Notes under the pieces: generated by a model
What the model was told of the DNA's origin: nothing
The model's input: the letters and a program-made list of their open reading frames with translations, nothing else
Databases searched by the model: none
Translations under genes and position numbers: made by a program
Shown here: one piece after another, positions 1 to 6,597 of the stretch
How the letters are laid out: each line of letters begins with the position of its first letter
Position numbering within the stretch: position 1 is the stretch's first letter
Assembly: GCA_034436045.1 (NCBI GenBank)
Contig: DAOTVZ010000222.1
Span: 1 to 12,094, forward strand
DNA from: H111-94 sp034436045
GTDB lineage: Bacteria > Chloroflexota > Ktedonobacteria > Ktedonobacterales > Ktedonobacteraceae
Direction of reading: 5' to 3'
DNA: 12,094 nucleotides

Positions 1-97
1 TGTGGTATACTATATAAACAGGCGGTCGGCGGCTTTGAATGCTATGCTGCGATTGCGACAATTTATGGCCCTGTATCCTGCTCACGGAATTTGTAGC

Positions 98-120
98 GGA
101 AACAACCGTTTCCTTTTTTT
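98..120 (+). terminator. Weak intrinsic terminator-like hairpin with T7 tract
   Basis: A 6-bp stem, GGAAAC (98-103) with GTTTCC (108-113), has a 4-nt loop and is followed directly by seven T residues (114-120). This is the layout of a plus-strand intrinsic terminator, though the stem is short and AT-rich. One reading frame runs open from base 1 to a TAG at 94-96, two bases before the stem. The hairpin could therefore end a gene that enters from the left, but those 31 residues match no family I recognise, so the upstream gene is not called. Confidence 0.4.
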
Positions 121-137
121 GAAAGTAACCGAGATCG

Positions 138-165
138 CAACGTCGGTAGGCAACTACCGACGTTG
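138..165. repeat. Perfect 12-bp hairpin with GCAA tetraloop
   Basis: CAACGTCGGTAG (138-149) is perfectly complementary to CTACCGACGTTG (154-165), separated by GCAA. On the plus strand this gives a 12-bp stem closed by a GNRA tetraloop, a very stable RNA fold. No T tract follows on either strand, so a simple intrinsic terminator is unlikely. It lies about 95 bp upstream of the methyltransferase start and could act in its leader, or be another of the stray hairpins common in this genome. A second, weaker inverted repeat follows (CTCCGCT 187-193 with AGCGGAG 214-220). Confidence 0.6.
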
Positions 166-259
166 TGTTGTCCATTTATGGTATATCTCCGCTACCATGA
201 TGTCTGAATAATAAGCGGAGCAGGCTCTTATACACTGCTTATCACGAGGATAAACCTTT

Positions 260-1078
260 ATGTCTTACGCTGTGGGCGAATATTATGAGCGCCCAACCGA
301 TTATGATCTGGAATATCAGAGCCAGTCTGCACAAGATGTACCTTTTTGGGTAGAGCTGGTCGGACGTTACCAACCGCGCCGTGTCCTCGAACTGGCCTGT
401 GGCAGTGGACGCATCGGTCTGGAACTATTGCGCAACCTCAACGGCTTTGAGCTTGAGGGGCTGGATATCGCGCCCGAAATGCTGGCAGCTTACCGCCGCA
501 AGCTAGAGCGCGAGCCGGAGGCGCTTCGGCAACGGGTTACACTGCACGAGGGCGACATGTGTACCTATCAACTTGCCAATAAAGGCAGCTTTGATCTGAT
601 CTTCTTGCCCTTTAACTCCGTCTGCCATCTTTACGATATCGATCAGCAGCTCGCAACGTTTCATAACACCTGCGCACATCTGGAGCCAGGCGGGCGCTTC
701 GTGGTTGATACCTTCTTGCCGGATATCGATTACCTGAGCGACGCGCTCAACCGCCCCTCACATGTTTACCTGGAAGACGAAATCGAGTCACCGGACGACG
801 ACTTTACCATGCTGCTCTATAGCAGTCGCAAGTACGACCAGATTGAGCAGGTGCAGCATATCACCTGGACACACGAGAAATTCTTCGCCACAGGTGAACA
901 TGAACGCTACCTGACCAAACTGGATATGCACATCTTCTTCCCACGCGAACTGCAACTGCTGTTCCTGGCCACCGGTTTCGCCATTGAGGCAATTTATGGC
1001 GACTACAACTGGAAACCGCTCGGACGCGGCACGCGCCAGATTGTGGTGGGGCGCAAACGCATCCCGTCCGGGATGTGA
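260..1078 (+). CDS. Class I SAM-dependent methyltransferase
   Basis: This 272-residue protein carries the hallmarks of a Rossmann-fold S-adenosylmethionine methyltransferase. Motif I, the SAM-binding glycine loop, is VLELACGSG at residues 42-50. The acidic residue ending strand 2 lies in GLDIAPEML (about 71-79), an acidic GDM follows near residue 101, and a motif IV-like DLIFLPFNSVCHL follows near 114-126. The C-terminal half (about 160-272) has a beta-rich segment with many aromatic and acidic residues, as in small Methyltransf_25/11-type enzymes. The substrate cannot be told from sequence. The ATG at 260 is preceded by GAGGA at 246-250 with a 9-nt gap. The gene stands alone on the plus strand upstream of rsgA and has no obvious functional partner nearby. 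The methyltransferase call is firm; any specific role would be a guess. Confidence 0.85.
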   Translation: MSYAVGEYYERPTDYDLEYQSQSAQDVPFWVELVGRYQPRRVLELACGSGRIGLELLRNLNGFELEGLDIAPEMLAAYRRKLEREPEALRQRVTLHEGDMCTYQLANKGSFDLIFLPFNSVCHLYDIDQQLATFHNTCAHLEPGGRFVVDTFLPDIDYLSDALNRPSHVYLEDEIESPDDDFTMLLYSSRKYDQIEQVQHITWTHEKFFATGEHERYLTKLDMHIFFPRELQLLFLATGFAIEAIYGDYNWKPLGRGTRQIVVGRKRIPSGM

Positions 1079-1139
1079 TTTCTTGCGTGCCGAGAACGTA
1101 TTACTCTATGAGTGTTACTTGCGATACAGATTGCCGGGG

Positions 1140-1192
1140 TTGTCAATGGGCATACATGATATATTGACAATCCCATGTACATTTTAGTATGC
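1140..1192 (+). promoter_or_regulatory. Candidate promoter with operator-like palindrome
   Basis: TTGTCAAT (1140-1147) and ATTGACAA (1163-1170) form a perfect 8-bp inverted repeat with a 15-bp spacer, so the half-sites are about two helical turns apart. The right half contains a perfect -35 box, TTGACA (1164-1169). The best -10 is TAGTAT (1185-1190) at a short 15-bp spacing, so promoter strength is uncertain. A second inverted repeat, TACATG/CATGTA, overlaps the same box. The arrangement suits a repressor covering a promoter that reads into the small ORF at 1247 and perhaps rsgA. The rest of the 1079-1543 gap holds only that ORF and its open extension. Confidence 0.4.
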
Positions 1193-1246
1193 TGTTGTTG
1201 TAATGCTAGAATTCTGGCAAAGCCAGTTCAAAGGAGGTGCAGAGCC

Positions 1247-1351
1247 ATGAGGAAACTGCTGATGGTTTTTTCTGCTTTTGTATGCACCCCGTCTTACCGT
1301 CAAGAGGGCAACGAGTGGACGCTGCCCGGCCAGCATTGCGACATCGTGTGA
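1247..1351 (+). CDS. Small ORF (34 aa) with near-perfect Shine-Dalgarno, possibly a broken gene
   Basis: An ATG at 1247 follows AAAGGAGGTG (1230-1239), close to a full match to the 16S anti-Shine-Dalgarno, with good spacing; it is the strongest ribosome binding site in the window. The 34-residue product starts MRKLLMVFSAFVC, a basic-then-hydrophobic N-terminus that could be a short signal or membrane segment, and has a second Cys near its end. It stops at TGA (1349-1351), but the same frame stays open for 46 more codons to a TAG at 1490-1492. The full gene may therefore have been about 81 residues and be cut by a nonsense mutation. I recognise no family for either half. Alternatives are a true small protein or a leader peptide for rsgA, which begins 192 bp later. 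Confidence 0.4.
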   Translation: MRKLLMVFSAFVCTPSYRQEGNEWTLPGQHCDIV

Positions 1352-1543
1352 TGGTCTAAGTATGCCGATGGTTTTGATGTCCTGGCTGAGCGCGAACCTG
1401 ACGTGGCTGCGTTTCCCCTCCTTTCCCTCCGCACGGTAGACCCTGTACCTATTCCCTTGTGTCTCAGTGTCTGGGCGTATGAGCGCCGATAGACACTTTT
1501 TCGCACTTATACCGTGTTCTTATGCTCCTGGAGGGAACAACGA

Positions 1544-2602
1544 TTGACAACGACAAATGACCTGGAAATGCTGGACGGCGTGGTGTTGGGCGGTGCGCAT
1601 GGCATCTACGACGTGTATACCGATGTCGGCACTCTTCGCTGTATTCTGCGCGGTAAATTGCGCAAAGCCTTCGCACGCGCACAGGCGCAACAGGCGAAGC
1701 CGCAACCCAAGTTCAGTGAACGGCGCGCGCGTGCGTTGAGTGACCCGGATTTTGCCCGCCGCACTGAACGCATGGAGAAGCATGATAGCAGTCAGATGGC
1801 GCTGCCGACGCGCCTCTCCGTTGGCGATCATGTCAAAGTGCGCCGACTGCCGGATGGTAGCGGCGTGATCGAAGAAATTCTTCCCCGCCAGAGTGAGTTG
1901 GCGCGGAAGGATGCTGGCTCGACCGAACGCAAAGCCATGCAACAGACCCTGCTGGCAAACCTGGATCAGGTAGCCATTGTGCTGGCAATGGCACAGCCGG
2001 AACCTCATTTCAGTTTCCTCGACCGCTACCTGGCCATCTGTGAGGCGGCCTCGCTGCATGTGCTGATCTGTATGAACAAAGCCGACCTTCCGCACGCAGC
2101 GGAGGTCGATGAGATGATCGCGCTCTATGAACGGCTTGGCTATCGCGTGCTGCGCACCAGCGCCCAGACGGGACAGGGGATCGAGGAACTACGCGAACTG
2201 CTCAAAGAGCATACCACGCTCTTCACCGGCCCTTCCGGCGTCGGCAAATCCTCGCTGGTCAACGCGCTTGAGCCTGGCATGGCCCTACGCACGGGCCTGG
2301 TCAGCGATGCCACCGGCAAGGGACGCCATACTACCACCGGTTCGCGCCTCTACCCCCTCTCCGCAGGCGGCTGGCTGGCGGACTCCGCCGGTATTCGCGC
2401 GCTAGCAACCTGGAATATTGAGCCGGAGGATTTAGCGCATTGCTTCGTTGAGTTCCGTCCCTACCTGGGCCAGTGCGAATTTTCCGACTGCGCTCATATC
2501 GATGAAGAAGGCTGCGCCATCCGGCAGGCTGTCCAGGATGGTACAATTGATGAACGCCGTTATCGCAGCTATGTACGCATGTACCTGAATGAAGAACGCT
2601 AG
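1544..2602 (+). CDS. rsgA: Small ribosomal subunit biogenesis GTPase RsgA
   Basis: RsgA is a circularly permuted GTPase that binds the immature 30S subunit and releases on GTP hydrolysis. Counting from the TTG start, the protein has an N-terminal OB-fold region (about 8-110), then GTPase motifs in the permuted order G4 NKAD (178-181), G1 GPSGVGKS (229-236), a G2 region with HTTTG, and G3 DSAG (280-283). The C-terminal zinc knuckle has C311, C316, H318 and C324. The total is 352 residues, typical for the family. The TTG at 1544 is chosen because GGAGGG (1530-1535) lies 8 nt upstream; a GTG at 1514 in frame would put that site inside the gene. Two oddities are a charged, Ala/Arg/Gln-rich insertion of about 45 residues in the OB region (about 41-88) and DSAG instead of the usual D-x-P-G. 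It converges with the minus-strand RRM gene. Confidence 0.95.
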   Translation: MTTTNDLEMLDGVVLGGAHGIYDVYTDVGTLRCILRGKLRKAFARAQAQQAKPQPKFSERRARALSDPDFARRTERMEKHDSSQMALPTRLSVGDHVKVRRLPDGSGVIEEILPRQSELARKDAGSTERKAMQQTLLANLDQVAIVLAMAQPEPHFSFLDRYLAICEAASLHVLICMNKADLPHAAEVDEMIALYERLGYRVLRTSAQTGQGIEELRELLKEHTTLFTGPSGVGKSSLVNALEPGMALRTGLVSDATGKGRHTTTGSRLYPLSAGGWLADSAGIRALATWNIEPEDLAHCFVEFRPYLGQCEFSDCAHIDEEGCAIRQAVQDGTIDERRYRSYVRMYLNEER

Positions 2603-2713
2603 CGGTTTGTAGTCCAGAAAGTGAGGGCGTTGGTACGCTAATTTTATTGCCGAGCAACGTCTACATCAGAAGCTCTACACGCGACCACGCAATATTTCCA
2701 CATAATCAGGAAG

Positions 2714-2813
2714 AGGAGCAAGGCGAGCGCCAGGGCACGCCCCTACAATGATACGATACTATTTTTGCCCGTTATTCATCGTAAGAGTGCGCCCTGGCGC
2801 TCGCCTTGCTCCT
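2714..2813. repeat. Palindromic element, copy A (23-bp perfect arms)
   Basis: Bases 2714-2736 are perfectly complementary to 2791-2813 (arm begins AGGAGCAAGGCGAGCG), giving a 23-bp stem around a 54-nt centre. The centre contains a nested TACGAT (2752-2757) / ATCGTA (2778-2783) pair and the core TTTTTGCCCGTTAT. The element fills the gap between the convergent rsgA and RRM genes, 18 bp past the RRM stop, so it could fold in either transcript and act as a bidirectional terminator or 3'-end stabiliser, although no U tract follows. Copy B at 3368-3463 matches it nearly base for base over its first 44 positions in inverted orientation. No open reading frame or clear target-site duplication is visible. 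Confidence 0.85.
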
Positions 2814-2831
2814 TTGTTCGGCTCAGTGCAA

Positions 2832-3149
2832 CTAGTAGCGTCTGTCGCGGTAGCCACCGCCATTAGAACGGCGATCCCGGCTCTGATAGCCACCACGACC
2901 ACCGGCTGGGCGTTCGCGTGCTTCGTTGACGGTGATGGTGCGGTTGCCTACGAGAGTACCGTTCAGATGTTCGATAGCCGTGCGGGCCTCATCATCGTTG
3001 CTCATTTCGACAAAACCAAAACCCTTGCTGCGTCCGGTATCACGATCTGTAATGATCGAGGCGGAAACAACCTCGCCTGTTTGCTCAAAGAGACGCGCCA
3101 GTTCCTGCTCCGTGGTTTGATAGGGGAGACCCCCCACATAGATTCTCAT
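2832..3149 (-). CDS. RRM-domain RNA-binding protein with RGG-like tail
   Basis: This 105-residue protein is a single RNA-recognition motif plus a short disordered tail, the layout of the small glycine-rich Rbp proteins of bacteria, several of which are cold-induced in cyanobacteria. RNP2 is IYVGGL (3-8) and RNP1 is KGFGFVEM (42-49), with the aromatic RNA-stacking residues Y4, F44 and F46 in place. After residue 80 the chain is Gly/Arg/Asn rich (GGRGGY, NGGGYRDRRY), which usually adds nonspecific RNA affinity. The ATG at 3149 is supported by AGGAG at 3160-3164 with a 10-nt gap; an in-frame ATG at 3182 would place that site inside the gene. It is last in the minus-strand series, flanked on both sides by copies of the same palindromic element. 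A role in RNA chaperoning or mRNA stability is likely, but its targets are unknown. Confidence 0.93.
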   Translation of the reverse strand: MRIYVGGLPYQTTEQELARLFEQTGEVVSASIITDRDTGRSKGFGFVEMSNDDEARTAIEHLNGTLVGNRTITVNEARERPAGGRGGYQSRDRRSNGGGYRDRRY

Positions 3150-3314
3150 GATTGTTCTGCTCCTGTGTAGACACCTCTTCATACATTGCCGCTCGTTAGA
3201 AACCGTTTCTCACAGAAGCGAGACAATTCTTACTGATGTCATACAGTCTTTTAAACACTTGCTGTAAAAAACTTATTCCCGCGTGGGGACAATGTGCGAA
3301 ACTGCTCCTGATTA

Positions 3315-3323
3315 ATTATACCA
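3315..3323 (-). promoter_or_regulatory. Extended -10 promoter candidate for the RRM gene
   Basis: Read on the minus strand, TGGTATAAT is a perfect -10 hexamer with the TG extension at the right position. No good -35 lies 16-18 bp upstream, as is common for extended -10 promoters. Transcription would start near 3308, giving a leader of about 160 nt. That leader includes the near-palindrome AGAAACCGTTTCT (3198-3210), which could be a protein site. The candidate lies downstream of element B, so the RRM gene could be expressed separately from the glycosylase and pnp. Confidence 0.45.
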
Positions 3324-3367
3324 CCGAAAGAAGCTTATTCTATCGCCGGAAGACCATTTTCGTAGAT

Positions 3368-3463
3368 GAGCATAGTGAGCGTCAAGGCACGCTCCTGACT
3401 ATGATGACGGGCAAGAACGATATCGTATCATAGCAGGAGCGTGCCCTGGCGCTCACCTTGCTC
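3368..3463. repeat. Palindromic element, copy B (inverted relative to copy A)
   Basis: GTGAGCGTCAAGGCACGCTCCTG (3375-3397) pairs with 3434-3456 over 23 positions, with one G-U-type and one A-C-type pair; after a one-base bulge the stem continues for seven more pairs (CTATGAT 3399-3405 with ATCATAG 3427-3433). The 21-nt loop holds GACGGGCAAGA and the perfect palindrome ACGATATCGT. The reverse complement aligns with copy A from its first base: GAGCAAGG, then C or T, then GAGCGCCAGGGCACGC, with about four differences in 44 positions. One of these changes both arms at once (C-G in A, T-A in B). The element separates the glycosylase gene from the RRM gene and could form a strong structure in that transcript. 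Confidence 0.85.
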
Positions 3464-3491
3464 GTTGACGGTGGTAGCTCTGCTCGCTACC

Positions 3492-4139
3492 TTAAAACAT
3501 TGAGAGCTGCTGTGGTGGCTCGTCGCTGGGACGTGTTTTCACAGCAGAGGCAGGCACGGCCTGCCCCTGAGTACGCTGGGCCTCCTCAATGATCTGAGGG
3601 ATTTTCTTGAAATCTGCGCGAATGACATCTTTCAGGCTGGCCTGATGCAGACCGGCGGCAGGATGGTACATGGCAATACAGAGCCGTCCGCCTACCTTGC
3701 GAGCGCGCCCGTGAATGGTGCTGATCTTCTCGCTACCGAAAAACTTCGCCATCGAATAGCGACCGAGCGTCACGATCACAGTAGGGTTGATGGCGGCAAT
3801 TTGCCGTTCCAGGTAATCATCGCAGGCCTGGATCTCTTCAGGCAGCGGGTCGCGGTTATTGGGGGGACGGCATTTGACCACGTTGGTGATAAAGACATCA
3901 GACCGTTTCAAGTTAATGCTGCTGAGCAACTCATCGAGGAATTGACCGGCAGGACCGACGAACGGACGCCCCTGCTTATCTTCATGGAAGCCCGGCCCCT
4001 CACCGATGAACAGGATGCGCGCGTGTGGATTCCCTTCGCCGGGAACAGCTTTTGTGCGTCCTTTGCAGAGGTTGCACTTTGAACAGGTTGAGACTTCTAA
4101 TGCCACCTCTTGCAGTATCTCTTCTGACGGCAATGCCAT
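3492..4139 (-). CDS. Family 4 (Fe-S) uracil-DNA glycosylase
   Basis: The enzyme removes uracil from DNA as the first step of base excision repair. The 215-residue protein has the family layout: four presumed 4Fe-4S ligands C19, C22, C90 and C106; motif A GEGPGFHED (46-54) followed by GRPFVGPAGQ (57-66); and the second catalytic/binding motif HPAAGL (159-164). An extra Cys, C25, lies in the CSKCNLC stretch. After residue 185 the chain is a Pro/Ser/Gln-rich linker ending in QLSMF, which resembles the QLSLF-type peptide that docks onto the DNA polymerase sliding clamp. The ATG at 4139 has AGGAG at 4150-4154. The frame is open far upstream, but only as a shadow of the Gly/Arg-rich pnp 3' end. It starts 34 bp after the pnp stop and is probably co-transcribed with it. 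Confidence 0.93.
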   Translation of the reverse strand: MALPSEEILQEVALEVSTCSKCNLCKGRTKAVPGEGNPHARILFIGEGPGFHEDKQGRPFVGPAGQFLDELLSSINLKRSDVFITNVVKCRPPNNRDPLPEEIQACDDYLERQIAAINPTVIVTLGRYSMAKFFGSEKISTIHGRARKVGGRLCIAMYHPAAGLHQASLKDVIRADFKKIPQIIEEAQRTQGQAVPASAVKTRPSDEPPQQLSMF

Positions 4140-4173
4140 GTTTGCCTCTCTCCTGATATATAGTATTTTTTGC

Positions 4174-6597
4174 TTACCAGCGACGGTCTGAACGTGGGCT
4201 ACCGAAGCCATTATCGCGTCGTGGGCCACCGCTATTGCGTCCACTGCTGCCTGGATTGCCCATCGGGCGGCGCTGCCCACCGAAACCGCTGCCACCACGT
4301 TCAGCGTAACCACCGCGCTCACGCCCACCGTAACCGCCACGATCACTGCGATCACTATAGCCGCCACCGCGCTCACTGTAGCTGCCGCGACCGGGCATAG
4401 AGCCATCGCGTCCGCCACCACCGTAAGAGCCACCCGGACGCCCACCGCCCCCACGACTGCCACCACGTCCGCCGCGATCATGCTCCATCTCGGCCTGAGA
4501 GGGCATTTCGCCACTCAGAGCCGCGCGGCGCGAGAGATTGATACGGCCCTGTGAATCAACCTCAATGACCATGACGGTGATCTCATCGCCAACGGAAACC
4601 ACATCCTCCGGGCGCATAACCTGATAATCGGCAAGCTGAGAGGTGCGCACCAGGCCCTCTTTGCCGGGCAGGATCTCGACGAAGGCCCCGAAGTCCACCA
4701 GGCGACGCACGGTGCCGGTGTAGATGCGCCCAACCTCAACCTCCTCGGTCAGCGCGCGCACCGCGTCAATGGCCGCCTGCATAGATTCGCCGGAGGTTGC
4801 GGAAATGTTGACGGTGCCATCATCTTCAATGTCGATCTTGGCACCGGTCTCTTCTTGAATCTTGCGGATGGTCTTGCCGCCGGGGCCAATGACGGTGCCG
4901 ATCTTATCGGGATTGATCTTGATGCTCTGGATGCGTGGCGCATACTCGGAGAGTTCTTCACGCGGCGCGTCGATAGTGTCGAGCATCTTCTCCATGATAA
5001 ACATGCGGCCTTCGCGTGCCTGTTCCAGCGCCTTTGCCATGATGTCGTAGGTGATACCCTTGACCTTAATATCCATCTGCAAAGCGGTTACGCCGTCGGC
5101 GGTACCGGCGACTTTGAAGTCCATGTCGCCCAGCGCATCCTCGATACCCTGAATGTCGCTGAGGATGGCCCATTTGCCCTCGCGCTCACCTTCGCCGATA
5201 ACCAGGCCCATCGCTACACCGGCCACCGGGGCGTGAATAGGCACACCGGCATCCATTAGTGCCAGCGTAGTGCCGCAGACCGACCCCATGGAGGTCGAGC
5301 CATTCGAGGAGAGGACATCGGAAACGGCGCGAATGGTGTAGGGAAATTCTTCCTGCGACGGAATGACCGGAGCGATAGCGCGCTCGGCCAGCGCCCCATG
5401 ACCAATCTCGCGGCGACCGGGGCCGCGCAAGGGACGACTCTCACCCGTGGAGAAAGGCGGGAAGTTATAGTGATGCATAAAGCGCTTATTCTCGGTCAGG
5501 CCCAGGCCATCCAGTATCTGCTCATCGCCGGGAGAACCGAGTGTCACCACGCTCAACACCTGAGTCTGACCGCGTGTGAAGATGGCGGAGCCGTGCGTGC
5601 GCGGCAACAAACCAACCTCACAGGAAATGGGACGGATGGTCTTGAGGTCGCGCCCATCGGGACGAATGCCATGATCGAGAATATTGTTACGAACGTAAGA
5701 TTTCAATTCCTTCTCATAGAAGGTGATGATATCTTTCAGGCGGTCCGGCATCTCAGCGCCGAGCGTCGCAATGAGTTCGTCCTGTACGGCGTTAAGCGCG
5801 TTCGCGCGCGCGGTTTTGCTCACATTATTTACCGCCTCCTCAAAGCGCGGGCGTACAAATTCAGCTACTCTGGCCTGGAGTTCTGCGTCTGCGACCGGAG
5901 GCGTGAAGGGGCGCTTGACGACATTGACCGCCTGCATTAGCTTCTCTTGCATGCGAATGATATCTTGCAGCGCCTCGTGTCCGAAGCGCACCGCTTCCAA
6001 CATCAGCGCTTCGGGCAGTTCCTTCGCGCCTGCCTCAACCATCATGACGGCATCGGCGGTGCCGGCGATAGCCAGATCGAGTCGGCTCTGCGCCATCTGC
6101 GGCTCAGTGGGATTGATGACCAGTTGGTCATCGATATAGCCGACACGCACCGCACCGACGGGACCGGCGAAGGGAATATCCGAGATGCTGAGCGCAGCGG
6201 ACGCGCCGACGATGCCTAGAATATCAGGATCATTCTCCTGATCGACGGAAAGGACGGTAATGATAATCTGGACGTCGTTGCGATAACCTTTAGGGAAGAG
6301 TGGGCGGAGAGGACGATCAGCGAGACGGCAGGCGAGGATGGCATGTTCTGAAGCCCGACCCTCGCGTTTGATAAAGCCGCCGGGAATTTTACCGGCGGCA
6401 TACATGCGCTCTTCTACATCAACAGTGAGAGGGAAAAAGTCGATACCCTCACGTGGTTCATCACTTCCGACTGCCGTTGCAAGAATCACGGTATCGCCGT
6501 AGCGCACCAGTACGGCACCATTAGCCTGTTCTGCCACTCGACCGGTTTCAATGCTCATTACGCGACCGCCGATGACAGCTTCTTGACGATGAATCAT
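4174..6597 (-). CDS. pnp: Polyribonucleotide nucleotidyltransferase (PNPase)
   Basis: PNPase is the trimeric phosphorolytic 3'-5' exoribonuclease that degrades and tails mRNA. Domains in order are RNase PH 1 (from about residue 5, with VLVRYGDTVILATAV), a helical linker, RNase PH 2 (about 325-545, with FSTGESRPLRGPGRREIGHG, SSNGSTSMGSVCG and the active-site LGDMDFKVAGT), a KH domain (about 555-615, with IGPGGKTI) and an S1 domain (about 620-685, with VDFGAFVEILPGKEGLV). The 807 residues exceed the usual ~700 because of a tail from about 695 made mostly of Gly, Arg, Ser and Tyr with roughly seven RGG motifs, ending DRRW. The ATG at 6597 has GGAGG at 6602-6606; an in-frame GTG at 6618 would place that site inside the gene. 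It follows rpsO, the classic rpsO-pnp pair, and precedes the glycosylase. Confidence 0.97.
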   Translation of the reverse strand: MIHRQEAVIGGRVMSIETGRVAEQANGAVLVRYGDTVILATAVGSDEPREGIDFFPLTVDVEERMYAAGKIPGGFIKREGRASEHAILACRLADRPLRPLFPKGYRNDVQIIITVLSVDQENDPDILGIVGASAALSISDIPFAGPVGAVRVGYIDDQLVINPTEPQMAQSRLDLAIAGTADAVMMVEAGAKELPEALMLEAVRFGHEALQDIIRMQEKLMQAVNVVKRPFTPPVADAELQARVAEFVRPRFEEAVNNVSKTARANALNAVQDELIATLGAEMPDRLKDIITFYEKELKSYVRNNILDHGIRPDGRDLKTIRPISCEVGLLPRTHGSAIFTRGQTQVLSVVTLGSPGDEQILDGLGLTENKRFMHHYNFPPFSTGESRPLRGPGRREIGHGALAERAIAPVIPSQEEFPYTIRAVSDVLSSNGSTSMGSVCGTTLALMDAGVPIHAPVAGVAMGLVIGEGEREGKWAILSDIQGIEDALGDMDFKVAGTADGVTALQMDIKVKGITYDIMAKALEQAREGRMFIMEKMLDTIDAPREELSEYAPRIQSIKINPDKIGTVIGPGGKTIRKIQEETGAKIDIEDDGTVNISATSGESMQAAIDAVRALTEEVEVGRIYTGTVRRLVDFGAFVEILPGKEGLVRTSQLADYQVMRPEDVVSVGDEITVMVIEVDSQGRINLSRRAALSGEMPSQAEMEHDRGGRGGSRGGGGRPGGSYGGGGRDGSMPGRGSYSERGGGYSDRSDRGGYGGRERGGYAERGGSGFGGQRRPMGNPGSSGRNSGGPRRDNGFGSPRSDRRW

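Noticed and set aside
2..211. 69-codon reading frame at the left edge
   Set aside because: It crosses the T7 terminator-like hairpin and the GNRA hairpin, has no visible ribosome binding site and resembles no family.
1349..1351. Selenocysteine codon explanation for the in-frame TGA of the small ORF
   Set aside because: No clear SECIS-like hairpin directly follows, and no selenoprotein family is recognisable in the flanking residues; a nonsense mutation or a true stop is simpler.
2714..3463. Composite transposon around the RRM gene
   Set aside because: The flanking elements carry no transposase and I see no target-site duplication at either end; only the repeat pair itself is supported.
4140..4514. 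N-terminal extension of the uracil-DNA glycosylase to 340 residues
   Set aside because: The extra 125 residues are an off-frame reading of the Gly/Arg-rich pnp 3' end (Val/Ala runs). The ATG at 4139 has a ribosome binding site and begins directly before the Fe-S cysteines.
4855..6219. Plus-strand reading frames opposite pnp
   Set aside because: They are antisense shadows of a strongly conserved gene, have no recognisable domains and lack ribosome binding sites.
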